DNA from: CAYYNP01 sp964472545 | GTDB lineage: Bacteria > Planctomycetota > Planctomycetia > Pirellulales > Thermoguttaceae | DNA: 19,844 nucleotides | Direction of reading: 5' to 3' | Assembly (NCBI GenBank): GCA_964472545.1 | Contig: CAYYNP010000189.1 | Location: 1-19,844 of the forward strand | Shown: piece after piece, positions 1 through 8,986 of the stretch | How the letters are laid out: every line of letters begins with the position of its first letter | How positions within the stretch are numbered: position 1 is the first letter of the stretch | Translations under genes and position numbers: made by a program | Notes under the pieces: model-generated | Databases searched by the model: none | What the model saw: the letters and a program-made list of their open reading frames with translations, nothing else | What the model was told of the DNA's origin: nothing

Positions 1-74
1 GCACAAGGCGACACACAGGGTCGTGGGCACCAAATGATCAATGGAGAATGGGGCCACCCGATCGCGCAACGCCC

Positions 75-188
75 TCATGGCCGGGCCCCAGCACCAGCCT
101 GGGGCGCCAACCGCCGGTCGAGCCGGGCGATCATCCGATCCAACCGGGCCATCTGCCTCTCGTAACCTGTGCGGCTGCTAGCGCTCTC
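75..188 (-). pseudogene. C-terminal remnant of a zinc-ribbon family protein
   Basis: Read leftward, this stretch encodes an in-frame tail containing ERQMARLDRMIARLDRRL and ending at a TGA at 77-75. It closely resembles the C-terminus of the intact zinc-ribbon gene at 12354-12923, which has ERWMARLDRKNAKLDRGL. At the DNA level, 106-163 aligns without gaps to 12391-12448 with about 50 of 58 bases identical. A TAA at 191-189 closes the frame upstream, and no zinc-ribbon cysteines precede it, so only the charged helical tail survives. I read it as a broken relative of that gene; a shared short mobile tail is the alternative. Confidence 0.5.
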
Positions 189-363
189 TTAATGCCTTAA
201 GCCGGCCTTCCATAGTCGCTATTTCCTGCTTAACGCCATTCCAGTTCGTGTAGTAATCGATACCGAGATTGGTCGGCATCTTGCAGCGGCACCGAAGCCC
301 CGCATCCGGGGACCGTCTTCCAAAGGATCGAACCATCGCTCGGTCACGTCTTGACAACGCCAT
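178..363 (-). CDS. Small doubtful hypothetical protein (61 aa)
   Basis: This is an open frame of 61 codons with ATG at 363-361. I do not recognise the product. The N-terminal half is arginine-rich with two cysteines (CRC), and the C-terminal third (GVKQEIATMEGRLKALRER) looks like a short coiled coil. It ends just as the zinc-ribbon remnant begins in another frame, so the two may be parts of one frameshifted gene. A GGAGG-like stretch lies upstream but too far from the ATG to be convincing. It may equally be chance. Confidence 0.2.
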   Translation of the reverse strand: MALSRRDRAMVRSFGRRSPDAGLRCRCKMPTNLGIDYYTNWNGVKQEIATMEGRLKALRER

Positions 364-549
364 CCATCTCTGCTGTACTTACCTCCAACATTCCATTAGG
401 GACTCCTTTCACAGCGTGCGTCTGGTCACATAACGCACGTGACTGGCATTCCTGTTTTACCCGCCCCCCCAGGACCGCGCAAGGCTATTGGGTATATCGG
501 CCGCTCCTAAGCTAAGACACAGCCTACGTACGCCCCCAAGGAGGTCAAT

Positions 550-1377
550 GTGCTAAAGCGGATCCTTGTCGCCTTGACGGGGACGCCCGGTGGCATCACC
601 GCCGTTCGAAATGCCGTCGACTTGGCTCGGGGCCATGATGCCCAGCTTACCGGTATTACCCTCGTCGACCCACGCAAGATCAGGAACGTCGGCTCCGTAC
701 CGATCGGAGCCGGTGCGGTAGCAAAGGAATTGCGAGAGCATCGGATGGCCGTTGTCCACGAACAGATGGACGAGGCGATCGAGCAGTTCCGGTCGGCCTG
801 CCAAGCGGCGGACGTCACCCATCGGGTCGCCGTCGAAGAAGGGAACCCGTGCAGCCTGTTGCTCGACCTCTCCCGCTACCACGACTTGGTCACTTTCGGT
901 GTGCCGGGGATGCTGGCGTTCGGTCATCCATGCAAGTCCCAAGGACTGCTGGGTCCCTTGGTCAAGAATGGGGTGCGGCCGCTGCTGGCGGTTCCGTTCG
1001 AGTATCGCCCGATTCGCAGGGTGATGATCGCCTACAGCGGCTCGCGCGAGTCGGCCAAGGCGATGAAGCGATTCGCACAGATTGACGCGTGGCCGGGCGT
1101 AACGCTCGACATCGTTACTTTCCATCAGCCCGAGCACGTGGCAACGCGTCTGCTGGACGACGCGGCCGACTACTGCGAAGACCGCGGTTTCAACGTGCAA
1201 ACGGCGCATTCCTCAAGCAAGCCCCGGGAGGGACTCCTGCAGTACGCTGCCAAACATGATTTCGACTTGATCGTGATGGGATACAGCCTGCGGAGCAAAC
1301 TCAGGCAGAGACTCATGGGCGAGACCGGCTTGCACGTGCTGCGACACACCGAGCGGCCGGTGTTCTTGTGCCAGTAG
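550..1377 (+). CDS. Universal stress protein, two tandem UspA domains
   Basis: The 275-residue protein is the usual length for two fused UspA domains, cytoplasmic proteins that in many bacteria bind ATP and act in stress survival. Domain 1 starts RILVALTGTPGG, with the beta-strand then helix typical of Usp folds. Domain 2 starts near residue 157 (RRVMIAYSGSRESAKAMKRF) and ends FDLIVMGYSLRSK...GETGLHVLRHTERPVFLCQ. The usual GxxGx9G(S/T) nucleotide motif is only loosely kept, so ATP binding is uncertain. The start is the GTG at 550, five bases after AAGGAGG (538-544); the ATG at 548 is out of frame and stops at once. The antiporter gene follows after 22 bases, so the two are probably co-transcribed. 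Confidence 0.9.
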   Translation: MLKRILVALTGTPGGITAVRNAVDLARGHDAQLTGITLVDPRKIRNVGSVPIGAGAVAKELREHRMAVVHEQMDEAIEQFRSACQAADVTHRVAVEEGNPCSLLLDLSRYHDLVTFGVPGMLAFGHPCKSQGLLGPLVKNGVRPLLAVPFEYRPIRRVMIAYSGSRESAKAMKRFAQIDAWPGVTLDIVTFHQPEHVATRLLDDAADYCEDRGFNVQTAHSSSKPREGLLQYAAKHDFDLIVMGYSLRSKLRQRLMGETGLHVLRHTERPVFLCQ

Positions 1378-1399
1378 GTTGCTGAGGGAAACTGACTGC

Positions 1400-2383
1400 A
1401 TGCTCAACTTTCACGCTCTGCCGATCTGGCTGAATGGCTGCATCATCCTCACATCGGTCGTGGTAGTGGGCGTAGGCTCGCATTGGGTCGTGGAGTCGTC
1501 CGCCAAGATCGCCAAGCGACTGGGGATCTCCGAGATCATCATCGGGCTGACTGTTGTGGCGTTCGGCACTTCGGCGCCGGAGTTTGCCGTGACGCTCATC
1601 GCGGCGTTCAAGCAGCAGGGCGATATCTCGGTCGGGAACATCGTCGGCTCGAACATCTTCAACCTCGGCTTCATCCTCGGCGGCTGCGCCGCGCTGCGGG
1701 TTGTACCAATCGACCGCACCATGTGGTGGCGCGACGGAGCTGTGATCGGCGGCAGCACGCTGTTGCTGCTGTTGCTGATCGGCATTGACCTCCGGCTGGG
1801 GCGGTTCGATGGCGGGTTGCTCTTCCTGTTGTTGCTGGTCTACCTCGGCTACCTGTACCGGTCTCGGCACGTGGTGCCAGGCTCCGAGGAGGAATTGGCA
1901 AGCATGAAGTCGGACGCGCAGCAGCGGAAGCCCGTCTGGGGCCAGGGGCTGCTGCTTCTGTTGGGCCTGGTCTGCATTGTGGGGGCGTCGCACGTGCTCG
2001 TCGATTCGGCCACGGCAGTGGCGGAATTGGCAGGGGTTAGCAAGTGGATCATCGGCGTGACAATCGTCGCCGCCGGCACCTCGACCCCGGAGTTCGCCAC
2101 CAGCCTGATGGGTGTGCTGCGGGGCCGCTACGGCATCAGTGCGGGCAACGTGATCGGCAGCGACATCTTCAACCTGCTCGGCGTTCTCGGCCTCGCCGGG
2201 CTGATGCGCCCGGTCAGCGTCGACCCGATGGCGCGAATCTCGCTGGCTGCATTGTCGGCGATGGTGTTTCTGGTGCTGCTGTTCATGCGCACCGGGTGGC
2301 GGCTTACGCGCTTGGAAGGTCTTGCGCTGATCGCGATCGCGGCGCTGCGGTGGGCGTTCGACTTCATGACCCACGGCAACTGA
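1400..2383 (+). CDS. CaCA-family sodium(proton)/calcium antiporter, YrbG-like
   Basis: This 327-residue integral membrane protein belongs to the Ca2+:cation antiporter family and should exchange Ca2+ for Na+ or H+ across the inner membrane. Both alpha repeats are present. Alpha-1 has GTSAPEF (residues 56-62) and GNIVGSNIFN (79-88). Alpha-2 has GTSTPEF (226-232) and GNVIGSDIFN (249-258). The acidic E61 and E231 are the expected ion ligands. Ten or so hydrophobic segments are split by a charged cytoplasmic loop near residues 160-180, as in the prokaryotic branch. I chose ATG 1400 rather than the in-frame TTG at 1379 because it is a better codon and starts just before the first membrane segment; the SD-like GAGGG (1384-1388) is rather distant. 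Ion specificity cannot be read from sequence. Confidence 0.92.
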   Translation: MLNFHALPIWLNGCIILTSVVVVGVGSHWVVESSAKIAKRLGISEIIIGLTVVAFGTSAPEFAVTLIAAFKQQGDISVGNIVGSNIFNLGFILGGCAALRVVPIDRTMWWRDGAVIGGSTLLLLLLIGIDLRLGRFDGGLLFLLLLVYLGYLYRSRHVVPGSEEELASMKSDAQQRKPVWGQGLLLLLGLVCIVGASHVLVDSATAVAELAGVSKWIIGVTIVAAGTSTPEFATSLMGVLRGRYGISAGNVIGSDIFNLLGVLGLAGLMRPVSVDPMARISLAALSAMVFLVLLFMRTGWRLTRLEGLALIAIAALRWAFDFMTHGN

Positions 2384-2387
2384 CCGC

Positions 2388-2879
2388 TCACGCCGCACGC
2401 GAGGTGTGAACCGCCAACCCCGGTGCTGCCGGGAAACCGATCGCGTCGCGAACCGGCGTGCGCCAGCCCGTCTCGATGGTCGCGTCCTCTGGTGCCGGTC
2501 TCGGCGGCTCCGGCTCGCGGGCCTCGTCGCAGCCGCGGATCTGGATCGCCAACGCAATGACGACGAACAGGCCGATCATCATAAGAACATTGGAGAACCC
2601 GCGGGGTTCAACCGGCAGCAGGAAGCCTGTAACAACGTTCTTCCAGCGCGGTGCCCTTTCGTCGTAGAGTTCGCAAACGGCGTCGGTGAGCATCACCGCC
2701 GAGTGTGCCAACAGAAGCAGTAGCACCATGTCCCACGCACCGCTGACTGCCCCAGCAGCAAGGTACTGAACAAGCAGCAGCAGAGCCGTCGAGGCCGCGA
2801 AGGTCGCCAGCTTCCAGCGGACGATTGCCTTGTCGGCGACGGGTTGAGCGGTCACGTCTTCTTGGGAGGGATGATCCAT
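2388..2879 (-). CDS. Hypothetical membrane protein, three predicted TM segments
   Basis: I do not recognise this 163-residue protein. It has three hydrophobic stretches: ATFAASTALLLLVQYLAAGA, then DMVLLLLLAHSAVMLTDAV, then NVLMMIGLFVVIALAIQI. A charged loop with a tryptophan lies between the second and third, and a proline-rich acidic tail (CDEAREPEPPRPAPED) follows. ATG 2879 is preferred to GTG 2915 because GGGAAC precedes it, while the GTG has no SD. It is convergent with the antiporter gene, the two stop codons lying four bases apart. Clear membrane pattern and normal composition support a real gene. Function unknown. Confidence 0.5.
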   Translation of the reverse strand: MDHPSQEDVTAQPVADKAIVRWKLATFAASTALLLLVQYLAAGAVSGAWDMVLLLLLAHSAVMLTDAVCELYDERAPRWKNVVTGFLLPVEPRGFSNVLMMIGLFVVIALAIQIRGCDEAREPEPPRPAPEDATIETGWRTPVRDAIGFPAAPGLAVHTSRAA

Positions 2880-2915
2880 AGTTCCCGTTCGGGTTGCGGC
2901 ACGGGCCAACTCCAC

Positions 2916-3500
2916 GCTATACCCGCTGATTGTCGTCGAATTGCGTTACGCCCGCAAGGCCCGGCATTGCCATTGCTGCGGCCCTGGGCTGGCCGGTACG
3001 TTCAGGTACCCAAACGCTAGATTCTCGCGATCTCCTACGGCGGTACGTCTGGCAGTCGCTCTGTTCGGGAAGGCGGTCGCCCAACTTGTCTCGCAGAAAG
3101 GGCTGTCATACAGCCACTGGAACGAATTCCCGAGCAGATTCGACTTCCCCGAGGTGCGTCGGGAGAAGGTGATCCAGCGGGAAAACCCTAACACAAGGTA
3201 TGTGTAGTAGCCCGGGGGGCTGGGGCCTCGCGGATGTTCGTGGTCGGCGTGGCCCGTCGAGCAGCGTAGGAGCTGCCTTGTTCGATTATCACGCTACACT
3301 TGCAGCAGTCGATCGCGGTCGACGCCGATGCTCCCAGCTCGATCCCGCGTTGTGCGCCTCCCTCTTCTTCGGGAGTCAGTCGCTATTGCGCGAGGAAACG
3401 TTACAATCTGCAATTGCCCCGCTTTTCCGATCCGCAGGCATGGGCTATACTTCCGAGTTCACGATACACTCAACTACCATTGTTGTGGGAAGGTCAGCGA
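2916..3500. other. Gene-poor interval before the ATPase operon
   Basis: About 585 bases in which I see no convincing gene. An 88-codon frame from TTG 2941 to 3207 and overlapping frames on both strands have no recognisable domain and no clear SD. The interval lies upstream of both the leftward membrane protein and the rightward ATPase operon, so it should hold promoters for each. No tRNA-like cloverleaf or obvious repeat was seen. Confidence 0.4.
3424..3451 (+). promoter_or_regulatory. Weak candidate promoter for the ATPase operon
   Basis: TATACT (3446-3451) matches the bacterial -10 consensus at five of six positions. TTTCCG (3424-3429) lies 16 bases upstream as a poor -35. The transcript would have a leader of about 40 bases before the E subunit ATG at 3501. 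Planctomycete promoters often depart from the sigma-70 consensus, so this is a position to test and not a firm call. Confidence 0.22.
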
Positions 3501-4136
3501 ATGGCTCACACCGTAGAGTCCTTTGTCGAGACGCTCCGGGCCGACGGCGTTGAGGCCGGGCGCCAGGCCGCGGAGGAAATCCGTAGCGAGGCCCAGCAGC
3601 AGGCCGAGGAGACGGTTCGCGAGGCCGACGCCAAGGCTCGCCAGATCGTGGAAGAGGCCGAGCACCAACGGGAGATGACGCTCGAACGCACGCGGACCGA
3701 CCTGGAACTGGCCGCCCGGGATACGATAGCTCAACTCCGTGACGTGCTTGGCCAGGCGATCAACCGACTGCTCACCCGGGCAGCTTCCACGACTCTCGAC
3801 GATAGCGACTTCATCAAGGAGTTGATCGGCGAGGTCACCTCGGCCTACGCCCAGTCGGACGCGACGGACGAGCAGAAGCTCGAACTGAATGTGACCGAGC
3901 CGATGGCGCTTAGGTTGGCCGATTGGGCGGTCGCCTCGTTCCGTAAGGGGAGCGAGCAAGAGCTGTCGGTCGACTTGCACGGCGCCCTGGCCACTGCGGG
4001 TTTCGAGTACAAGCTGGCCGGCGGAACCGTCGAGATAACCCCCGAGTCGGTCGTGCAAGTGCTTTCCCAGATTGTTACGCCGCGGTTGCAGGAGTTGATT
4101 GCTTCAAGCCAGACGGGCGAGGCTGCCGAGGGCTGA
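3501..4136 (+). CDS. atpE: V/A-type ATPase subunit E (peripheral stalk)
   Basis: This 211-residue protein matches the V/A-ATPase E subunit, the coiled-coil stator that ties the catalytic head to the membrane I subunit. Residues 1-105 are a long amphipathic helix rich in E, R, A and Q (for example EEIRSEAQQQAEETVREADA). The C-terminal half is the mixed globular domain that caps the head, ending near QIVTPRLQELI. The start is ATG 3501 behind GGGAAGG (3487-3493); the frame is open further upstream, but that part looks non-coding. It is the first gene of the ATPase operon. The identity rests on pattern and on position, E being first in chlamydial-type operons. The name follows V/A-type usage and is not the F-type c subunit. 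Confidence 0.85.
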   Translation: MAHTVESFVETLRADGVEAGRQAAEEIRSEAQQQAEETVREADAKARQIVEEAEHQREMTLERTRTDLELAARDTIAQLRDVLGQAINRLLTRAASTTLDDSDFIKELIGEVTSAYAQSDATDEQKLELNVTEPMALRLADWAVASFRKGSEQELSVDLHGALATAGFEYKLAGGTVEITPESVVQVLSQIVTPRLQELIASSQTGEAAEG

Positions 4137-4229
4137 TTTGCTCATCCTCGGTCGCCCTCAGCCTCGGCCGCACTGCCGAACTAGCCCCCACGTTACCCGG
4201 AGTCCCGCTGATTCGCCGTTGTCGGCTCA

Positions 4230-4256
4230 TCGAAATTGCGCCCCATGAGATTTCGA
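4230..4256. repeat. Small inverted repeat in the E-DUF2764 gap
   Basis: TCGAAAT (4230-4236) and ATTTCGA (4250-4256) are perfect inverted copies with a 13-base loop. They lie in the 185-base gap between the E subunit and the DUF2764 gene, the longest gap inside the operon. It could be an RNA hairpin for processing or attenuation, but the stem is AT-rich and weak. Confidence 0.25.
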
Positions 4257-4321
4257 ACTGCCTTTTGCCTGCCGGTCTTGCCCGAGCATCGCGACACCGC
4301 ACCAACCCACTACGTCCCTTA

Positions 4322-5065
4322 ATGAAATCTGCCCGGTATTTCTACATCACGACGCTTCCTGCACTAGGCGATCTAGGCAGTGCGCCGTCGATGGGACTGG
4401 CCGACTTGCTCGAACACGTCGAGGAGAACCGGCGGTGGCGCGAGCAGTTGGAGGCGTTGGTCCTCTCGGACGACCTGCTACAGCGCGAGGCGCTGCTGGC
4501 CGGCGAGACGGACGAAGTAGAGCCGGCGGTGCTTACGCTACCGCAGGTCCAAGGCGAGGCCCCGTTGCCGGAGTCGTTGGCCGCCGCGGCCGACGCCGAC
4601 CACGAGGACCAGGAAGACCAAGCGACGGCCCTAGAGGCCGACCTGCTTTGGGAGCGGTACTTTCGCTACGTACACCGGTTGGCCCGCTCCCGCAAGAGCC
4701 GATTCCTCGTCCAGTGGGTCGAGTCCGAGATCGCCTTGCGCAACGCGCTGGCAGCGGCCCGGGCGAAGCGACTGGGGCTCGATGAGTCCGACTACCAGAT
4801 CGCCACCGACTTGGCCCCTACCGGCTTGGCCCCTACCGACTGGGCCGGCACCGACGAGGATCTGGCCCCGGTGCTCACCGACTGGGAAGCGGCCCCCACA
4901 CCGCTGGCCGGGCTGCAGGTGGTGATTCGGGCGCGCTGGGCGTGGCTCGACCGGCACGACGCCTGGTTCTCGTTCTCAGTCGACGAGTTGCTCGCCTACG
5001 CCGCCCGCGTGATTTTGCTGGAACAGTGGAGCCGCACCGAGGAGAAGGAAGACGTCGGGGGTTAA
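4322..5065 (+). CDS. DUF2764 protein of the V/A-type ATPase operon
   Basis: The N-terminus (MKSARYFYITTLPALGD...SMGLADLLEHVEENRRW) resembles DUF2764 proteins, which occupy the same slot between E and A in ATPase operons of Chlamydiae and Bacteroidetes. Their role is not established; since these operons lack subunit C, a part at the rotor-membrane junction has been a natural guess. The 247-residue protein is soluble, mostly helical and acidic, with an E/D/Q-rich linker around residues 95-110. It also has a proline-threonine stretch (LAPTGLAPTDWAGTDEDLAP) coded by a 15-base tandem repeat at 4810-4838. The start is ATG 4322, where the similarity begins, though no SD is visible; TTG 4265 is an alternative. 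It ends 30 bases before the leader frame of the A subunit. Confidence 0.7.
   Translation: MKSARYFYITTLPALGDLGSAPSMGLADLLEHVEENRRWREQLEALVLSDDLLQREALLAGETDEVEPAVLTLPQVQGEAPLPESLAAAADADHEDQEDQATALEADLLWERYFRYVHRLARSRKSRFLVQWVESEIALRNALAAARAKRLGLDESDYQIATDLAPTGLAPTDWAGTDEDLAPVLTDWEAAPTPLAGLQVVIRARWAWLDRHDAWFSFSVDELLAYAARVILLEQWSRTEEKEDVGG
4810..4838 (+). repeat. Tandem 15-base repeat inside the DUF2764 gene
   Basis: CTTGGCCCCTACCG occurs at 4810-4823 and again at 4825-4838, a 15-base period that codes for repeated LAPT. A degenerate third unit follows. Such in-frame repeats change copy number easily and probably form a flexible linker. Confidence 0.7.
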
Positions 5066-5095
5066 GGGGGCTGGAAATAGAAAAAGGGGGGATAG

Positions 5096-5137
5096 ATGAA
5101 CGAGTGGATCCAGCCAGAAAAGGGAACAGCCAGGTGA
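5096..5137 (+). CDS. Candidate 13-aa leader peptide overlapping the A subunit start
   Basis: ATG 5096 opens a frame coding MNEWIQPEKGTAR and ending at TGA 5135-5137. A purine run with six consecutive G (5086-5091) lies at proper SD distance before the ATG. The stop overlaps the GTG start of the A subunit (5134-5136) as GTGA, the usual arrangement for translational coupling. The A subunit's own SD (AAGGGA, 5119-5124) lies inside this frame. The short frame may be translated so that ribosomes reload onto the A subunit. It could also be chance, as no homology can be judged at this length. Confidence 0.35.
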   Translation: MNEWIQPEKGTAR

Positions 5138-6876
5138 ATGCGAGGATTATTGCGGTTTTCGGGAACCTGGTGATCGCCGAGGTGGACGGTCGCGTGGTCC
5201 AAAACTCGCTGGCCTATTGCGTCCGCTCCGACGGTGTGCGGCTGATGTGCGAGGTGATCCGCGTCCGCGGAAACGTCGCCGACCTGCAGGTGTTCGAGGA
5301 GACCCGCGGCCTGCGCGTGGGCGACCCCGTGGAGTTGCAGGACGAGATGCTGTCGGTCGTCCTCGGCCCGGGGCTGCTGGGCCGGATCTACGACGGCTTG
5401 CAAAACCCGCTGCCCGAGTTGGCCGAGCAGGTCGGTTTCTTCCTGCAGCCGGGCTACTACATCCACGGCCTGTCGCTCGAGCAGCAGTGGGACTTCACCC
5501 CGGTGGCCAAGCCGGGCGAGGTGGTCGCGGCGGGCGACACGCTGGGCACCGTGCCGGAGGGCGAGTTCAAGCACCGAATCATGGTTCCGCTAGGCTGGCG
5601 CGGCGAGTACTCCGTCGAGAAGGTTGCCCCGGCCGGCCAATACACGGTCGAGCAGGAGATCGCCGTGCTCGTCGGCCCCGACGGTCTGACGCACTCGGTT
5701 ACGATGCAGCAGCCGTGGCCGGTCAAACGGGCGCTGAACGTCTCGCGGCGGCGGACGTTGCCCACCGAGCCGCTGGTCACCCGAGTCCGAATCATCGACT
5801 CGATGTTCCCCATCGTCCGCGGCGGGACGTACTGCATTCCCGGGCCGTTCGGGGCGGGCAAGACCGTGCTGCAGCAGATTACCGCCCGGCATGCCGAAAT
5901 CGACATCGTGGTGATCGCGGCCTGCGGCGAGCGGGCGGGCGAGATCGTGGAAACGCTCCGCGATTTCCCCGAACTGACCGACCCGCGTACCGGCCGCAGC
6001 CTGATGGAGCGGACGATCATCATCGCCAACACGTCGGCCATGCCGGTCGCCGCCCGCGAGGCGTCGGTCTACACCGCCACCACGCTGGGTGAGTACTACC
6101 GACAAATGGGGCTGAACGTGCTGCTGTTGGCCGACAGCACCTCGCGCTGGGCGCAGGCGATGCGTGAGCTCTCCGGGCGGCTCGAAGAGATTCCCGGCGA
6201 AGAGGCCTTCCCGGCCTACCTGGAAAGCCGCATTGCCGCGTTCTACGAGCGTGCCGGAAGGATCGAACTGAACGACGGAACGGCGGGCTCGCTGACGATC
6301 GGCGGCACGGTGAGCCCGGCGGGCGGCAACTTCGAGGAGCCGGTCACGCAGGGAACGCTCAAAGTGGTCGGGGCATTCCACGGTCTTTCCCGGTCCCGCA
6401 GCGACGCCCGCCGCTACCCGGCGATCGACCCGCTCGACTCGTGGAGCAAGTACGACGGCATCGTCGACCCGGAGGCGGTCGACCGGCTGCGGCAGCTTCT
6501 CCGGCACGGCAACGACGTGCAGCAGATGATGACGGTGGTCGGCGAAGAAGGCACGTCGATCGAAGACTTCACCGTAGCGCTGAAGGCCGACTTCTTCGAC
6601 AACTGCTACCTGCAGCAAAACGCCTTCGACGAGGTGGACGCCGCCACGCCCGCCGAGCGGCAGAAGGTCGTTTTCGGCAAGGTGATCGAGGTGATCGAGA
6701 CCGACTTCCAGTTCGCCGATAAAGACGAGGCGCGCCGCCGGATGTTCGAGGTGACCGACCTGTTGCGCAACTGGAACTTCGCCCCCGTCGACTCCGAAGA
6801 ATACCGCCAATGGCTTGACAAGATCGACCAGTTTATCGCCGAGGCCAAAACGCCTGCGGCCGTGGGAAAGGGCTGA
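5134..6876 (+). CDS. atpA: V/A-type ATPase catalytic subunit A
   Basis: This 580-residue protein is the catalytic subunit that binds and hydrolyses or makes ATP in the A3B3 head; the length is normal for the family. It begins MNARIIAVFGNLVIAEVDGRV, the usual beta-barrel start. The bulge (non-homologous) region follows, including PELAEQVGFFLQPGYYIHGL. Walker A is GPFGAGKT (residues 237-244), then CGERAGEIVETLRDFPEL with the catalytic glutamate, then VLLLADSTSRWAQAMRE around Walker B. All catalytic elements are intact. The start is GTG 5134, behind AAGGGA; the upstream open frame back to 4942 overlaps the DUF2764 gene and does not resemble the family. The B subunit ATG follows after four bases. 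Confidence 0.97.
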   Translation: MNARIIAVFGNLVIAEVDGRVVQNSLAYCVRSDGVRLMCEVIRVRGNVADLQVFEETRGLRVGDPVELQDEMLSVVLGPGLLGRIYDGLQNPLPELAEQVGFFLQPGYYIHGLSLEQQWDFTPVAKPGEVVAAGDTLGTVPEGEFKHRIMVPLGWRGEYSVEKVAPAGQYTVEQEIAVLVGPDGLTHSVTMQQPWPVKRALNVSRRRTLPTEPLVTRVRIIDSMFPIVRGGTYCIPGPFGAGKTVLQQITARHAEIDIVVIAACGERAGEIVETLRDFPELTDPRTGRSLMERTIIIANTSAMPVAAREASVYTATTLGEYYRQMGLNVLLLADSTSRWAQAMRELSGRLEEIPGEEAFPAYLESRIAAFYERAGRIELNDGTAGSLTIGGTVSPAGGNFEEPVTQGTLKVVGAFHGLSRSRSDARRYPAIDPLDSWSKYDGIVDPEAVDRLRQLLRHGNDVQQMMTVVGEEGTSIEDFTVALKADFFDNCYLQQNAFDEVDAATPAERQKVVFGKVIEVIETDFQFADKDEARRRMFEVTDLLRNWNFAPVDSEEYRQWLDKIDQFIAEAKTPAAVGKG

Positions 6877-6880
6877 TTGG

Positions 6881-8245
<1,365 letters not shown>

Positions 8246-8293
8246 TTGCCCAGATTCTCCCACAATCACCCCCGTTTGCGATCTGGTTGACTG

Positions 8294-8986
8294 GTGGCCA
8301 CGAAGATCAAACTTACCCGGCCTGAACTGAAGCGCTACCGCGAGGCGCTGCGGCGCTACGAGCGCTACCTGCCGATGCTCAAGCTCAAGCAGCAGCGGCT
8401 GCAGGTAATGCTCCGCGACGTGGCCCGGCAGCGGCTCGAAGCCCAGCAGCAGTGCGACGAAATCGAGGCCACCCTGCGCCAATACGAGAGCGTGCTGGCG
8501 GATCGGGCCGGCGTGCCGCTAGGCGATTGGGCCAAGCCGAGCGAGGTCCTCGTCGGCGAGAAGAACGTGGCCGGCGTGCCGGTGCCCGTCTTTCGCGACG
8601 TGGCCTTCCCCGAGGCCCGCTACAGCCTGTTCGGCACACCGCCGTGGGTCGACCGCGCGCTGGCCGATCTGCGCGAGCGGAGCCGCCGGCGGGCGCTGGT
8701 GGAAGTTCTCAACCGGCAGGAGCAACTGCTGCGGCGGGAACTCATGCGGATCATCCAGCGCGTCAACCTGTTCGAGAAAATCATGATTCCCGATGCCCGC
8801 GAGGCGATCCGCCGCATCCGCATCAAGCTGGGCGACGAGATGACCGACGCCGTGGGCCGCTCGAAGATCGCCAAGAAGAAGCTGGCCGCAACACTCGATA
8901 CGCAGCCGGGAACGGCCGACATGGTGCCGAGCACGGAAGACGTCGAACGCAATGGCGACGAGCGGCCCAAGGAGGAGCAACCATGA
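8294..8986 (+). CDS. atpD: V/A-type ATPase subunit D (central rotor stalk)
   Basis: This 230-residue protein matches subunit D, the long coiled-coil axle that turns inside the A3B3 head. It starts KIKLTRPELKRYREALRRYERYLPMLKLKQQRL, a typical D N-terminal helix. The C-terminal helix runs ELMRIIQRVNLFEKIMIPDAREAIRRIRIKLGDE, with the conserved RVNxFE core. A charged tail rich in E, D and K follows. The start is GTG 8294; no good SD is seen, so coupling from the B gene, which ends 48 bases upstream, is possible. Its TGA overlaps the ATG of the I subunit (ATGA). Confidence 0.94.
   Translation: MATKIKLTRPELKRYREALRRYERYLPMLKLKQQRLQVMLRDVARQRLEAQQQCDEIEATLRQYESVLADRAGVPLGDWAKPSEVLVGEKNVAGVPVPVFRDVAFPEARYSLFGTPPWVDRALADLRERSRRRALVEVLNRQEQLLRRELMRIIQRVNLFEKIMIPDAREAIRRIRIKLGDEMTDAVGRSKIAKKKLAATLDTQPGTADMVPSTEDVERNGDERPKEEQP

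Noticed and set aside
1313..2557. 414-codon minus-strand open frame
   Set aside because: It lies antisense to the antiporter gene and is rich in Q, H, R and A without any domain; a shadow of GC-rich codon bias.
2941..3207. 88-codon plus-strand frame in the gap before the ATPase operon
   Set aside because: TTG start with no SD, no domain, and competing frames of similar length on both strands.
8452..8982. N-terminal extension of the I subunit through the D gene
   Set aside because: The extension is an out-of-frame shadow of subunit D; ATG 8983 has a perfect SD and overlaps the D stop.
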